From: DATLFP01 sp035540955
GTDB lineage: Bacteria; Actinomycetota; Acidimicrobiia; Acidimicrobiales; CADCSY01
NCBI GenBank assembly: GCA_035540955.1
Contig: DATLFP010000039.1
Coordinates: 1-15,736 of the forward strand
Length of the DNA stretch: 15,736 nt
Reading direction: 5' to 3'
The position numbers and the translations under genes were made by a program. This document shows positions 8,817 through 15,296 of this stretch, in pieces. Position 1 is the stretch's first letter; every line of letters begins with the position of its first letter. Under the pieces are notes generated by a model that worked only from the letters and a program-made list of their open reading frames with translations, did no database searches and was not told where the DNA came from.

Positions 8817-9278
8817 CTGACGCGGCGTGGCGATGGGCTCCCAGCGGTAGCGGGTCCAGCCGGGCACCGGGCGGGCGCCGAGCGCCTCGTAGAACCGGAT
8901 CGACGGCTCGTTCCAGTCGAGTACCGCCCACTCGACCCGGCCGTCGGTGAGCTGCCGCAGGGACTGCAGGAGGGCGAGGCCCAGACCCTTGTTGCGGTGC
9001 CCCGGGCGCACGAACAGGTCCTCGAGCCAGATGCCGGGGCGCCCGAGCCACGTCGAGAACGTCGGGTACCAGAGCGCCATACCGGCGACGGCGCCGTCGT
9101 CGGCCTCGGCGATGAGCACCGACGCCGCTTCCTCCACGAACAGCCAGCGTCCGAGCTCGGCCTCGTCGAGCACCACCTCGTCGGCCGCCTCCTCGTACTC
9201 GGCGAGCTCGCGGATGAGGGCGCAGATCTCGCCCAGATCGTCGGGACGGGCGGGCCGGATGCGCGCCGAGGTGTCCAT
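8814..9278 (-). CDS. GNAT acetyltransferase, diamine (SSAT-like) type
   Basis: This acetyl-CoA-dependent N-acetyltransferase of 154 aa forms a single GNAT domain. The acetyl-CoA pyrophosphate loop is seen as VRPGHRNKGLG, with Arg95, Gly98 and Gly100 of the RxxGxG motif. The sequences ALWYPTFSTWLGRPGIWLEDLFV and AVLDWNEPSIRFYEALGA closely follow the spermidine/spermine or thialysine acetyltransferase subgroup (compare YSTWKGR, YLEDL and VLDWN), so a polyamine or diamine-like substrate is likely but not shown. The ATG at 9278 begins directly before the N-terminal RPARPDDLGEI strand, and TAGGTT lies 8 nt upstream. It is divergent from the phosphatase gene at 9298, with 19 nt between the two starts. 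Confidence 0.9.
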   Translation of the reverse strand: MDTSARIRPARPDDLGEICALIRELAEYEEAADEVVLDEAELGRWLFVEEAASVLIAEADDGAVAGMALWYPTFSTWLGRPGIWLEDLFVRPGHRNKGLGLALLQSLRQLTDGRVEWAVLDWNEPSIRFYEALGARPVPGWTRYRWEPIATPRQ

Positions 9279-9285
9279 GCGGGGG

Positions 9286-9292
9286 CAACCTA
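9286..9292. promoter_or_regulatory. Overlapping divergent -10 elements (TAGGTT minus; CAACCT plus)
   Basis: Only 19 nt separate the divergent start codons at 9278 and 9298. On the minus strand TAGGTT (9287-9292) would give a 2-nt leader for the acetyltransferase. On the plus strand CAACCT (9286-9291) ends 6 nt before the phosphatase GTG, the usual spacing here, but lacks the first T. The two hexamers share five base pairs, so the promoters should compete. Confidence 0.4.
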
Positions 9293-9297
9293 TCCAG

Positions 9298-10044
9298 GTG
9301 GACGACGACGACCTCATGGCCGTGCTCGATCGAACCGTCGAGGTCGTTCGGACAGCGCTGTCGAGCGTCGACGACTGGCGACCCATGACCGGCCGGCCCA
9401 CGCAGTACGCCATCGACGTCGTCGCCGACGAGCCGGCGACCGACGTGCTGGTGTCCGCCGGCCTCGGCGTGCTGTCCGAGGAGTCCGGCATCCACCACGG
9501 CGAGCGAGAGGTGGTGGTGGTCATGGACCCCGTCGACGGGTCGACCAACGCCAGCCGCGGTATCCCGTGGTTCGCGACCAGCCTGTGCGCGGTCGACGGC
9601 GACGGCCCTCGCGCCGCGCTGGTCGTGAACCTCGCGACCGGGGAGCGCTTCGACGCCGTGCGGGGGCGGGGCGCTCGGCGCAACGGTGCGCCGATCAAGG
9701 TGTCGGGCCAGACCGACATCGGCGCGTCGCTCGTGTGCCTCTGCGGCATCCCGCGCGTGCCGGGGCCGTGGGCGCAGGGCCGGGTCATGGGGGCCGGCGC
9801 GCTCGACCTGTGCAGCGTCGCCGCCGGCCGGTTCGACGCCTACGTCGACAACACCGCGGGCATCCATGGTCCGTGGGACTACCTGGGCGGCATGCTGCTG
9901 GTCACAGAGGCGGGCGGGGTGATCGGCGAGATCGACCACCGCGAGCTGGTCGTGCTCGAGCACGACGCCCGGCGGGGACCGATCGCGGCGGCGACCCCGG
10001 CGCTGCTCGATCGCCTGCGCGCCTTCCGCGAGACGGGCGAGTAG
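9298..10044 (+). CDS. Inositol-monophosphatase-family phosphatase
   Basis: This Mg2+-dependent sugar or inositol phosphatase has 248 aa from the GTG at 9298. The metal sites of the family are complete: EESG with Glu61/Glu62, DPVDGST with Asp77 and Asp80, and WD-x-LGG with Asp194 followed by TEAGG. The conserved middle segment GIPWFATSLCAVDGDGP...GARRNGAPI is also present. The substrate (inositol-1-phosphate, histidinol phosphate or another) cannot be told from motifs alone. GTG 9298 is preferred over ATG 9316 because of its distance from the promoter-like CAACCT. Earlier in-frame codons run into the antisense of the divergent acetyltransferase. A Nudix gene follows after 8 nt and is probably co-transcribed. 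Confidence 0.9.
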   Translation: MDDDDLMAVLDRTVEVVRTALSSVDDWRPMTGRPTQYAIDVVADEPATDVLVSAGLGVLSEESGIHHGEREVVVVMDPVDGSTNASRGIPWFATSLCAVDGDGPRAALVVNLATGERFDAVRGRGARRNGAPIKVSGQTDIGASLVCLCGIPRVPGPWAQGRVMGAGALDLCSVAAGRFDAYVDNTAGIHGPWDYLGGMLLVTEAGGVIGEIDHRELVVLEHDARRGPIAAATPALLDRLRAFRETGE

Positions 10045-10052
10045 GGGCCCGG

Positions 10053-10529
10053 GTGCTGCGTCGGGCGCACCTCGCGCTGCTGCAGGTGTACAAGCGGCTG
10101 CCGCGGCGGTGGCGGCTGGCGATCGTGCACGCGCTCGCTCCCTCCTACACCGTGGGTGCCATCTGCATCGTGGAGCGGGCCGACGGCCGGCTGCTGCTGG
10201 TCCGCCACTCGTACCGCAACGCCTGGGGCTTCCCCGGGGGCCTGCTCAGCCGCGGCGAGGAGGCCCCCGACGGGGCGGTGCGCGAGGCGCGTGAGGAGTG
10301 CGACATCACCGTTGAAGTGATCGGCGAGCCGGCGGTGGTGGTGGCGCCCGATGCCCGTCGGGTGGATGTCGTGTTCCGGTGCCGGACCGACGAGCCCGGC
10401 AACGCCCGCGCCGTGTCCCCCGAGGTGGTCGAGGTGGGATGGTTCGCGCGGGACAACCTGCCCGACCTGCAGCACGAGGCGGCCGGCGCCCTGGTGGCGC
10501 TGGCCCGCGCCGGGCGCCACGCCTCGTAA
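10053..10529 (+). CDS. Nudix hydrolase
   Basis: This hydrolase of nucleoside-diphosphate-linked compounds has 158 aa. The Nudix box begins at Gly63: GLLSRGE with Glu69, then REAREEC with Arg77, Glu78, Glu81 and Glu82, the catalytic metal ligands. The position normally held by the last Gly of the box is Asp84, a departure that may be tolerated. Before the box, an N-terminal helical stretch (LALLQVYKRLPRRWRLAIV) leads into SYTVGAICIVE, a frequent layout in actinobacterial members. The GTG at 10053 lies 8 nt after the phosphatase stop, with AGGGG 5 nt before it as a possible Shine-Dalgarno. The TAA stop at 10527-10529 is reused as the first bases of the murA -10. The substrate is unknown. Confidence 0.88.
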   Translation: MLRRAHLALLQVYKRLPRRWRLAIVHALAPSYTVGAICIVERADGRLLLVRHSYRNAWGFPGGLLSRGEEAPDGAVREAREECDITVEVIGEPAVVVAPDARRVDVVFRCRTDEPGNARAVSPEVVEVGWFARDNLPDLQHEAAGALVALARAGRHAS

Positions 10530-10532
10530 CCT
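10527..10532 (+). promoter_or_regulatory. Putative -10 element (TAACCT) of leaderless murA
   Basis: TAACCT starts with the TAA stop of the Nudix gene and is followed by exactly 6 nt and the murA GTG at 10539, so transcription would start on the initiation codon. There is no Shine-Dalgarno in the 9 nt between the two genes. Confidence 0.55.
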
Positions 10533-10538
10533 TCCGGG

Positions 10539-11846
10539 GTGGCCGAACCCACCACCACCTGGCGGATCGATCCCGTCGGGCCGCTACGGGGCGACGTGTC
10601 CGTCAAGGGCTCGAAGAACGCCGTCAGCAAGCACATGGTCGCCGCCCTCCTCGGCAGCACCCCGAGCACGGTGCGCAACTGCCCCGACATCGGCGAGATC
10701 CCGATCACCGCGGGGATGCTGCGATCCCTCGGCGCCTTCGTCGACATGGAGGGCGACACGGTGCGGATCGACGCCAGCCGGCTCACGCAGGCCGACGTGC
10801 CCACCAAGTTCTCGGGCCTCAACCGGATCCCGATCCTCATGGTCGGTCCGTTGCTCCACCGGATGGGGGAGGCGTTCGTGCCCTTCGTCGGCGGCGACCA
10901 GATCGGTCGCCGTCCCCTCGACTTCCACGTGGCGTGCCTGCGGGCGCTCGGCGCCGAGGTGTCCATGACCGCCGACGGGCTCGAGGCCAAGGCGACCTCG
11001 CTCCACGGGGCCCGCCTCCGCCTGCCGTTCCCGAGCGTCGGCGCCACCGAGACGGTGCTGCTCACCGCGGCGATGGCCGAGGGGCGCACCGTCCTCGAGA
11101 ACGCGGCGACCGAGCCCGAGGTGATCGAGCTGGCGCTGTTCCTCCAGCGCATGGGCGCCCGCATCGAGCTGCGGCCCGACCGCCGGTTCATCATCGAGGG
11201 CGTCGTCGGGCTCATCGGCGCCGAGCACGCCCTCGCCGGCGATCGCATCGAGGCGTTCTCCTACCTGACCGCGGGTCTGATCACCGGCGGCCGGGTGCGG
11301 GTGTTCGGCTGCCCGCAGGGCCGGCTCGTCACCGCCATCTCCACGCTGCACCGCATGGGGGCGCGGTTCGAGATCACCGACGACTACCTGGTCGCCGAGG
11401 CCGCCAAGGGCCTCGGTCCGTCGGTGGTGATGACCGACACCCACCCGGGGTTCATGACCGACTGGCAGTCGCCGCTCGTCGTGCTCTTCACGCAGTGCGA
11501 GGGCATGTCGGTGCTGCACGAGACCGTGTACGAGAACCGGTTCACCTACGTGCAGGCGCTCAAGGCCATGGGCGCCGAGATCGAGCTGTTCGACGCCTGC
11601 CTCGGCGGCCGCGACTGCCGGTTCAACGAGCTGAACGAGCGCCACTCCGCGGTCGTGCACGGCCCCACCCGGCTCCAGGGTGCCGAGATCACCGTCCCCG
11701 ACATCCGCGGCGGCTTCGCGTACGTCATCGGCGCCGCCGCCGCCGAGGGCACCACCATCCTGCACGACGTCCATCACATCGAGCGCGGCTACCACCGGGC
11801 GTTCGACGCCTTCTCCGAGCTGGGGCTCGGGATCGAGCGGATCTGA
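10539..11846 (+). CDS. murA: UDP-N-acetylglucosamine 1-carboxyvinyltransferase (Asp-type MurA)
   Basis: This enzyme transfers the enolpyruvyl group of phosphoenolpyruvate to UDP-GlcNAc, the first committed step of peptidoglycan synthesis in the cytosol. The 435-aa protein has the full two-domain EPSP-synthase-like fold length. Active-site residues are visible: Lys26 and Asn27 (VKGSKNA), Arg125 (IGRRPLDFH), Asp308 (HPGFMTDWQSP) and the Arg of HIERGYHRAF near the C-terminus. The loop that carries the catalytic Cys in E. coli (GGCAIG) reads GGDQIG, with Asp120 in the Cys position. Natural Cys-to-Asp MurA enzymes in Mycobacterium and Chlamydia are active and insensitive to fosfomycin, which alkylates the Cys, so the same is inferred here. 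Sequence around the N-terminus (SKHMVAALLGSTPST) is somewhat divergent, so a MurA paralogue cannot be excluded. The start is GTG, with TAACCT 6 nt upstream. Confidence 0.92.
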   Translation: MAEPTTTWRIDPVGPLRGDVSVKGSKNAVSKHMVAALLGSTPSTVRNCPDIGEIPITAGMLRSLGAFVDMEGDTVRIDASRLTQADVPTKFSGLNRIPILMVGPLLHRMGEAFVPFVGGDQIGRRPLDFHVACLRALGAEVSMTADGLEAKATSLHGARLRLPFPSVGATETVLLTAAMAEGRTVLENAATEPEVIELALFLQRMGARIELRPDRRFIIEGVVGLIGAEHALAGDRIEAFSYLTAGLITGGRVRVFGCPQGRLVTAISTLHRMGARFEITDDYLVAEAAKGLGPSVVMTDTHPGFMTDWQSPLVVLFTQCEGMSVLHETVYENRFTYVQALKAMGAEIELFDACLGGRDCRFNELNERHSAVVHGPTRLQGAEITVPDIRGGFAYVIGAAAAEGTTILHDVHHIERGYHRAFDAFSELGLGIERI

Positions 11847-11871
11847 GGGAAGCGGTCTCGATCGGCGCCGG

Positions 11872-12813
11872 CTACGAGTGCACCAGCTGCCGCAGGGCCG
11901 GCGGCGCGCACGGGTGGCGCAGCTTGGTCAGCGCCTTGGCCTCGATCTGGCGGATCCGCTCGCGGGTGAGGTCGAACTCGCGGCCGAGGTCCTCGAGGGT
12001 GCGGGGCATCGAGCCGTCGAGGCCGAAGCGCAGCCGGAGCACGACCTGCTCGCGATCGGTGAGCAGGCTCAGCACCTCGTCGAGGGCCTGACGTTCAAGC
12101 CTCGAGGCGGCGGCGTCGAAGGGACTCTCGGCATCGCTGTCGGGGAGGAGGTCGGCGAGCTCGCCGTGCTCGTCGTTGATGGGCGCCGACAGCGACACCG
12201 TGTCGTGGACGGCGGCGCGGTAGTCGGCGATCCGGTCAGGACCGAAGCCGGTGGCGTGGGAGAGCTCGGTCATCGTCGGTTCCCGCCCGAGCTGGCGTTG
12301 CAGCGTGGCGCCGGTGCGGGCGAGGACGCCGAGCGCCTCGCTCACATGGGCAGGAACTCTGATCGTGCGGCCCTTGTCGGCCATGGCGCGGGTGATGGCC
12401 TGCCGGATCCACCAGGTCGCGTACGTCGAGAACTTGAACCCCCGCTCGGGCTCGAACTTCTCGACGGCCCGCATCAACCCGAGGTTCCCCTCCTGGATGA
12501 GGTCGGGGAGCGGCATGGTGCTCGTCTGGTAGCGCTTGGCGATGGAGACGACGAGCCGGAGGTTGGCGGCGATGAACCGCTCGCGGGCGGCGTCGCCCTC
12601 GGCCACGAGCTGCTCGAGGCGGCGCCGTTCCGCGGCCGGCGCCGACCGTCCGGCGAGCGCGGCCGCCGCCTGGCGCCCGGCGGCGATCGCCCGCCCGAGC
12701 GCGACCTCGTCGGCGGCGGTGAGCAGACGGTGGGCGCTGAGCTCCTGGAGGTAGCGGCGGACGCCGTCGTCGCCGGACGGTCTGGCCGCCGCTGCTCGGG
12801 GTCCTCCGCCCAT
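11872..12813 (-). CDS. Group 2-like sigma-70 factor (second sigma)
   Basis: This alternative or accessory primary-like sigma factor has 313 aa. Region 1.2 is at about 17-45 (VRRYLQELSAHRLLTAADEV) and region 2 at 83-154 (NLRLVVSIAKRY, GFKFSTYATWWIRQAITRAM). Region 3 covers about 155-235, and the region 4.2 helix-turn-helix 271-301 (RTLEDLGREFDLTRERIRQIE). Region 2 is almost identical to that of the rpoD product, so similar -10 sequences should be recognised, but region 1.1 is missing, which fits group 2 sigmas such as SigB of mycobacteria. The ATG at 12813 is chosen because TACCGT lies 8 nt upstream and longer readings enter the divergent cyclase gene. It converges on murA with 25 nt between the stops. 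No anti-sigma gene is adjacent. Confidence 0.93.
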   Translation of the reverse strand: MGGGPRAAAARPSGDDGVRRYLQELSAHRLLTAADEVALGRAIAAGRQAAAALAGRSAPAAERRRLEQLVAEGDAARERFIAANLRLVVSIAKRYQTSTMPLPDLIQEGNLGLMRAVEKFEPERGFKFSTYATWWIRQAITRAMADKGRTIRVPAHVSEALGVLARTGATLQRQLGREPTMTELSHATGFGPDRIADYRAAVHDTVSLSAPINDEHGELADLLPDSDAESPFDAAASRLERQALDEVLSLLTDREQVVLRLRFGLDGSMPRTLEDLGREFDLTRERIRQIEAKALTKLRHPCAPPALRQLVHS

Positions 12814-12821
12814 CCCGGCAC

Positions 12822-12827
12822 ACGGTA
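12822..12827 (-). promoter_or_regulatory. Putative -10 element (TACCGT) of the second sigma gene
   Basis: On the minus strand TACCGT precedes the ATG at 12813 by 8 nt, giving a leader of about 2 nt. It lies 26 nt from the oppositely oriented -10 of the cyclase gene, so the two promoters must share upstream DNA. Confidence 0.5.
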
Positions 12828-12853
12828 GATGGGCGGTTCGCGCGAGCCGCGCA

Positions 12854-12859
12854 TACCTT
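12854..12859 (+). promoter_or_regulatory. Putative -10 element (TACCTT) of the leaderless cyclase gene
   Basis: TACCTT is followed by 6 nt and the GTG at 12866, so the predicted transcript starts at the initiation codon. No clear -35 hexamer is seen at the usual distance. Confidence 0.55.
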
Positions 12860-12865
12860 GCCGCC

Positions 12866-14347
12866 GTGCCGAGGCAACGGTGGTGGGACCCGCTCGCCGA
12901 GCCGATCGGGGCCCGAGTGATGGCGCGGTTCGGCGGCGCCAACCTCGTCGGTGCCATCGTCGTGTTCCTCTACCTCGCCGTCGCCGGCCAGGAGTCGCCC
13001 GCCGACGTGCGCGAGGACCTGACCCGGGGCGCCGCCATCCTCCTCGTGTACCTGACCGTCAGCGGCGTCGCCGGGCTCCTCCTCGGGCTGCGCGAGCTGC
13101 GGGCGCTGGCGTGGTGGCGCGAGGGCCGCCCGCCGGCGCCTGCCGAGCGGATCGCGACGCTGCTGCTGCCCCGCCGCTTCCTCCTGCTCTCGCTGCTGGC
13201 CTGGGCCGGGGGCAACGTCGTCTTCGCCATCGCCGGGATCATCGAGGGGGACACCGCACGCGACGTGTTCCGCTCGACCGTTGGCACCGTGCTCGGCGCC
13301 ATGGCCACCGGCGCCGCGTGCGCGCTCCTGCTCGACCGTGCTCTGCGTCCGGCGTTCGCCCGCGTGCTCCGCGACGGCCCGATGCCGACGGTCGCCCTCG
13401 GGGTGCGCCAGCGGATCGTGCTGGCATGGGCGCTCGGCTCGGGGGTGCCGCTCGTGGCCATCGCCGCCGCACCGCTCGGTCCCGACGAGCCGACGGTGTT
13501 CGACCTCGCGGTGCTCGCCGCCATCGGCCTCGTCGCCGGCGGTGCGCTGCTCAGCGTGGCGACCCGGTCGGTGAGCGACCGGCTGGCATCGGTCCGCCAT
13601 GCGCTGGCGAGGGTGCGCGCGGGCAACCTCGACGCCGAGGTGCCCGTCGACGAGGCCGGCGAGGTGGGGACCTTGCAGGCCGGCGTGAACGACATGGTGC
13701 GGGGCCTGCGGGAGCGGCAGGTGCTCGCCGACCTCTTCGGTCGCCACGTCGGTGCCGATGTCGCCCGGTTGGCGCTCGAGGGCGGCGTGCACCTCGGGGG
13801 CGAGCAGCGCCACGTGAGCATCCTGTTCCTCGACGTCACGGGCTCGACCTGGCTCGCCGCGACCCGCCCCCCGACCGAGGTGGTGGCGATGCTGAACCGC
13901 CTCTTCGCCGTCGTCGTGCACGTCGTCGAGGACGAGGGCGGCTGGGTCGACAAGTTCGAGGGCGACGCCGCGATGTGCGTCTTCGGCGCGCCGGCATCGC
14001 TCGCCGACCATGCCACGCACGTCCTCCGGGCCGCCCGTCGGCTGCGCGACGCGGTCGACACCATCGACTTCGGCATCGGCGTGTCGTCGGGCGTCGTGGT
14101 CGCCGGCAACATCGGTGCCGAGGCACGCTTCGAGTACACCGTCGTGGGCGATCCCGTGAACGAGGCGGCGCGGCTGACGGAAGAGGCGAAGTCCCGCCCC
14201 CGGCGCGTGCTGGCCGCGCAGCGGACGGTCGAGCGCGCCGCTCAGTCCGAGCGCGACTGCTGGCGGTCGGCCGAGACGCTCCCGCTCCGGGGGCGGCCGG
14301 AGCCGACGCCGACCTTCGAGCCGATGCTGTCGAGAAGGGACGAGTAG
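12866..14347 (+). CDS. Membrane-bound HAMP / class III adenylate cyclase
   Basis: This enzyme makes a cyclic nucleotide, most likely cAMP, at the cytoplasmic membrane. The 493-aa protein has six hydrophobic segments in its first ~230 residues (for example NLVGAIVVFLYLAVAG and FLLLSLLAWAGGNVVFAIAG). A HAMP linker follows at about 233-285 (RSVSDRLASVRHALARVRAG) and then a cyclase homology domain. Catalytic residues are complete: metal-binding Asp323 (LFLDVTGST) and Asp367 (KFEGDAA), base-selecting Lys363 and Asp429 (YTVVGDPVNEAARL), and transition-state Asn432 and Arg436. The Lys/Asp pair favours ATP over GTP. The order six-TM, HAMP, cyclase matches the mycobacterial Rv1318c-Rv1320c/Rv3645 group. 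It is divergent from the second sigma gene. Its last 106 nt overlap the end of the convergent glycosyltransferase gene, and the C-terminal ETLPLRGRPEPTPTFEP is still family-like there. Confidence 0.93.
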   Translation: MPRQRWWDPLAEPIGARVMARFGGANLVGAIVVFLYLAVAGQESPADVREDLTRGAAILLVYLTVSGVAGLLLGLRELRALAWWREGRPPAPAERIATLLLPRRFLLLSLLAWAGGNVVFAIAGIIEGDTARDVFRSTVGTVLGAMATGAACALLLDRALRPAFARVLRDGPMPTVALGVRQRIVLAWALGSGVPLVAIAAAPLGPDEPTVFDLAVLAAIGLVAGGALLSVATRSVSDRLASVRHALARVRAGNLDAEVPVDEAGEVGTLQAGVNDMVRGLRERQVLADLFGRHVGADVARLALEGGVHLGGEQRHVSILFLDVTGSTWLAATRPPTEVVAMLNRLFAVVVHVVEDEGGWVDKFEGDAAMCVFGAPASLADHATHVLRAARRLRDAVDTIDFGIGVSSGVVVAGNIGAEARFEYTVVGDPVNEAARLTEEAKSRPRRVLAAQRTVERAAQSERDCWRSAETLPLRGRPEPTPTFEPMLSRRDE

Positions 14348-15027
14348 CGCACGATGCAGCGCAAGGCGTGCACCCCGTCCCGCCAGCCGATCTTCTTGCC
14401 CTCGGCGTAGGTGCGGCCGTCGTAGGAGACGCCGACCTCGTAGATCCGCCACCCGCCCCGGGCGACCTTGGCGGTGATCTCGGGCTCGAACCCGAAGCGA
14501 TCCTCTTCGATCTCGATCGACTGGATCACCTCCCGCCGGAACGCCTTGTAGCAGGTCTCCATGTCGGTGAGGTTCAGGTTGGTGAACATGTTCGAGAGCG
14601 TCGTGAGGAGCTTGTTGCCGACGCTGTGCCAGAAGTAGAGGACGCGGTGGGGGCGGCCGGCGAGGAACCGCGAGCCGAAGACGACGTCGGCCCGGCCCTC
14701 GAGGAGCGGCTCGAGCATCGCCGGGTAGTCGCGGGGGTCGTACTCGAGATCGGCGTCGTTGACGATCACGAACTCGGCGGTCGCCTCGGCGAACCCTCGC
14801 CGCAGGGCGGCGCCCTTGCCCTGGTTCGGCGTCTGCGTGAGGACGCGGACCCGCGGGTCGTCGACGGCCTTGGCCAGAGCGACGGTGTCGTCGGTCGACC
14901 CGTCGTCGACGATCAGCAGCTCGGCGGTGAACGGCGACTCGAGGACCCGGGCCGCGGCCCGCTGGACGGTCGGGGCCTCGTTGTAGCACGGCATGACGAC
15001 CGACAGGCACGGCCGCTCGGTGGGCAT
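14242..15027 (-). CDS. GT2 glycosyltransferase, polyprenyl-phosphate sugar synthase type
   Basis: This GT-A fold enzyme probably transfers a sugar from a nucleotide sugar to polyprenyl phosphate on the inner face of the membrane, for envelope glycan or protein glycosylation. The 261-aa protein begins with LSVVMPCYNEAPT. It has IVDDGSTDD with Asp41/Asp42, NQGKGAALRRGF, the DXD-type metal motif NDADLEYDP (Asp91, Asp93), VFGSRF, and a run TDMETCYKAFRREV...FGFEPEITAKVA that is typical of dolichol-phosphate glucose/mannose synthase relatives. There is no C-terminal membrane domain. Family similarity ends near residue 226 (HALRCIV). The last ~35 residues, rich in Ser, Arg and Gly, are encoded antisense to the end of the cyclase gene. 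The ATG at 15027 has TACCGT exactly 6 nt upstream. Sugar and acceptor are not known. Confidence 0.9.
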   Translation of the reverse strand: MPTERPCLSVVMPCYNEAPTVQRAAARVLESPFTAELLIVDDGSTDDTVALAKAVDDPRVRVLTQTPNQGKGAALRRGFAEATAEFVIVNDADLEYDPRDYPAMLEPLLEGRADVVFGSRFLAGRPHRVLYFWHSVGNKLLTTLSNMFTNLNLTDMETCYKAFRREVIQSIEIEEDRFGFEPEITAKVARGGWRIYEVGVSYDGRTYAEGKKIGWRDGVHALRCIVRYSSLLDSIGSKVGVGSGRPRSGSVSADRQQSRSD

Positions 15028-15033
15028 CGCCGC

Positions 15034-15039
15034 ACGGTA
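15034..15039 (-). promoter_or_regulatory. Putative -10 element (TACCGT) of the leaderless glycosyltransferase gene
   Basis: On the minus strand TACCGT is followed by 6 nt and the ATG at 15027, so transcription would start on the A of the start codon. It is divergent from the tRNA-Val promoter at 15051. Confidence 0.55.
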
Positions 15040-15050
15040 GTGAACCCACG

Positions 15051-15056
15051 TACCCT
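15051..15056 (+). promoter_or_regulatory. Putative -10 element (TACCCT) of tRNA-Val
   Basis: TACCCT lies 14 nt before the mature 5' end, allowing a leader of about 8 nt to be removed by RNase P. The distance matches that of the CAU tRNA. Confidence 0.45.
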
Positions 15057-15070
15057 GGTCCGTCCACCCG

Positions 15071-15144
15071 GGGCGCTTAGCTCAGCTGGCGAGAGCACCT
15101 CCCTTACAAGGAGGGGGTCGGGGGTTCGAGCCCCTCAGCGCCCA
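15071..15144 (+). tRNA. tRNA-Val (UAC)
   Basis: This 74-nt cloverleaf has acceptor arms GGGCGCT and AGCGCCC. The anticodon arm is CCTCC-CTTACAA-GGAGG with anticodon UAC. The T arm GGGGG-TTCGAGC-CCCTC has one G-T wobble. Discriminator is A and no CCA is encoded. It sits at the border between the housekeeping genes and the RHS-like fragment; tRNA 3' ends are common integration sites, but no second copy of its 3' end is in the window. Confidence 0.95.
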
Positions 15145-15296
15145 CTCGTTCATGCTCCGCAAAGTCCCTGGTAGAGCGCCGGTGCACGTCTGCCGCCTGT
15201 CGACAACTCGCCCGGCTCCGCCTCCCGTGTCAGCGATTTGTCAGCGTAAGGCTGGGGAGCGGCGCGAATCCGTCGGAGGAAGGCGGCCCCGTGTGA
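15145..15296. other. Stretch without a recognisable gene
   Basis: Between tRNA-Val and the first codon of the open RHS frame I see no supportable gene. TGTCAGCG occurs twice, at 15228-15235 and 15239-15246, 11 bp apart. An open minus-strand frame (15230-15424) contains a protein-like stretch (FFAERGEHQMAGMTELVARI) but overlaps the RHS fragment and matches no family I know. This could be scar DNA from an insertion. Confidence 0.4.

Noticed and set aside
11831..11863. GATCGAG...CTCGATC inverted repeat at the murA/sigma convergence as a bidirectional terminator
   Set aside because: The arms are only 7 bp with a 19-nt loop and partly inside the murA coding end; too weak to call.
12236..15067. 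943-codon minus-strand frame and the 781-codon plus-strand frame at 12829-15174
   Set aside because: Both are shadows of the sigma, cyclase and glycosyltransferase genes in other phases. The translations are repetitive Arg/Ala/Pro sequence, and the plus frame runs into the tRNA.
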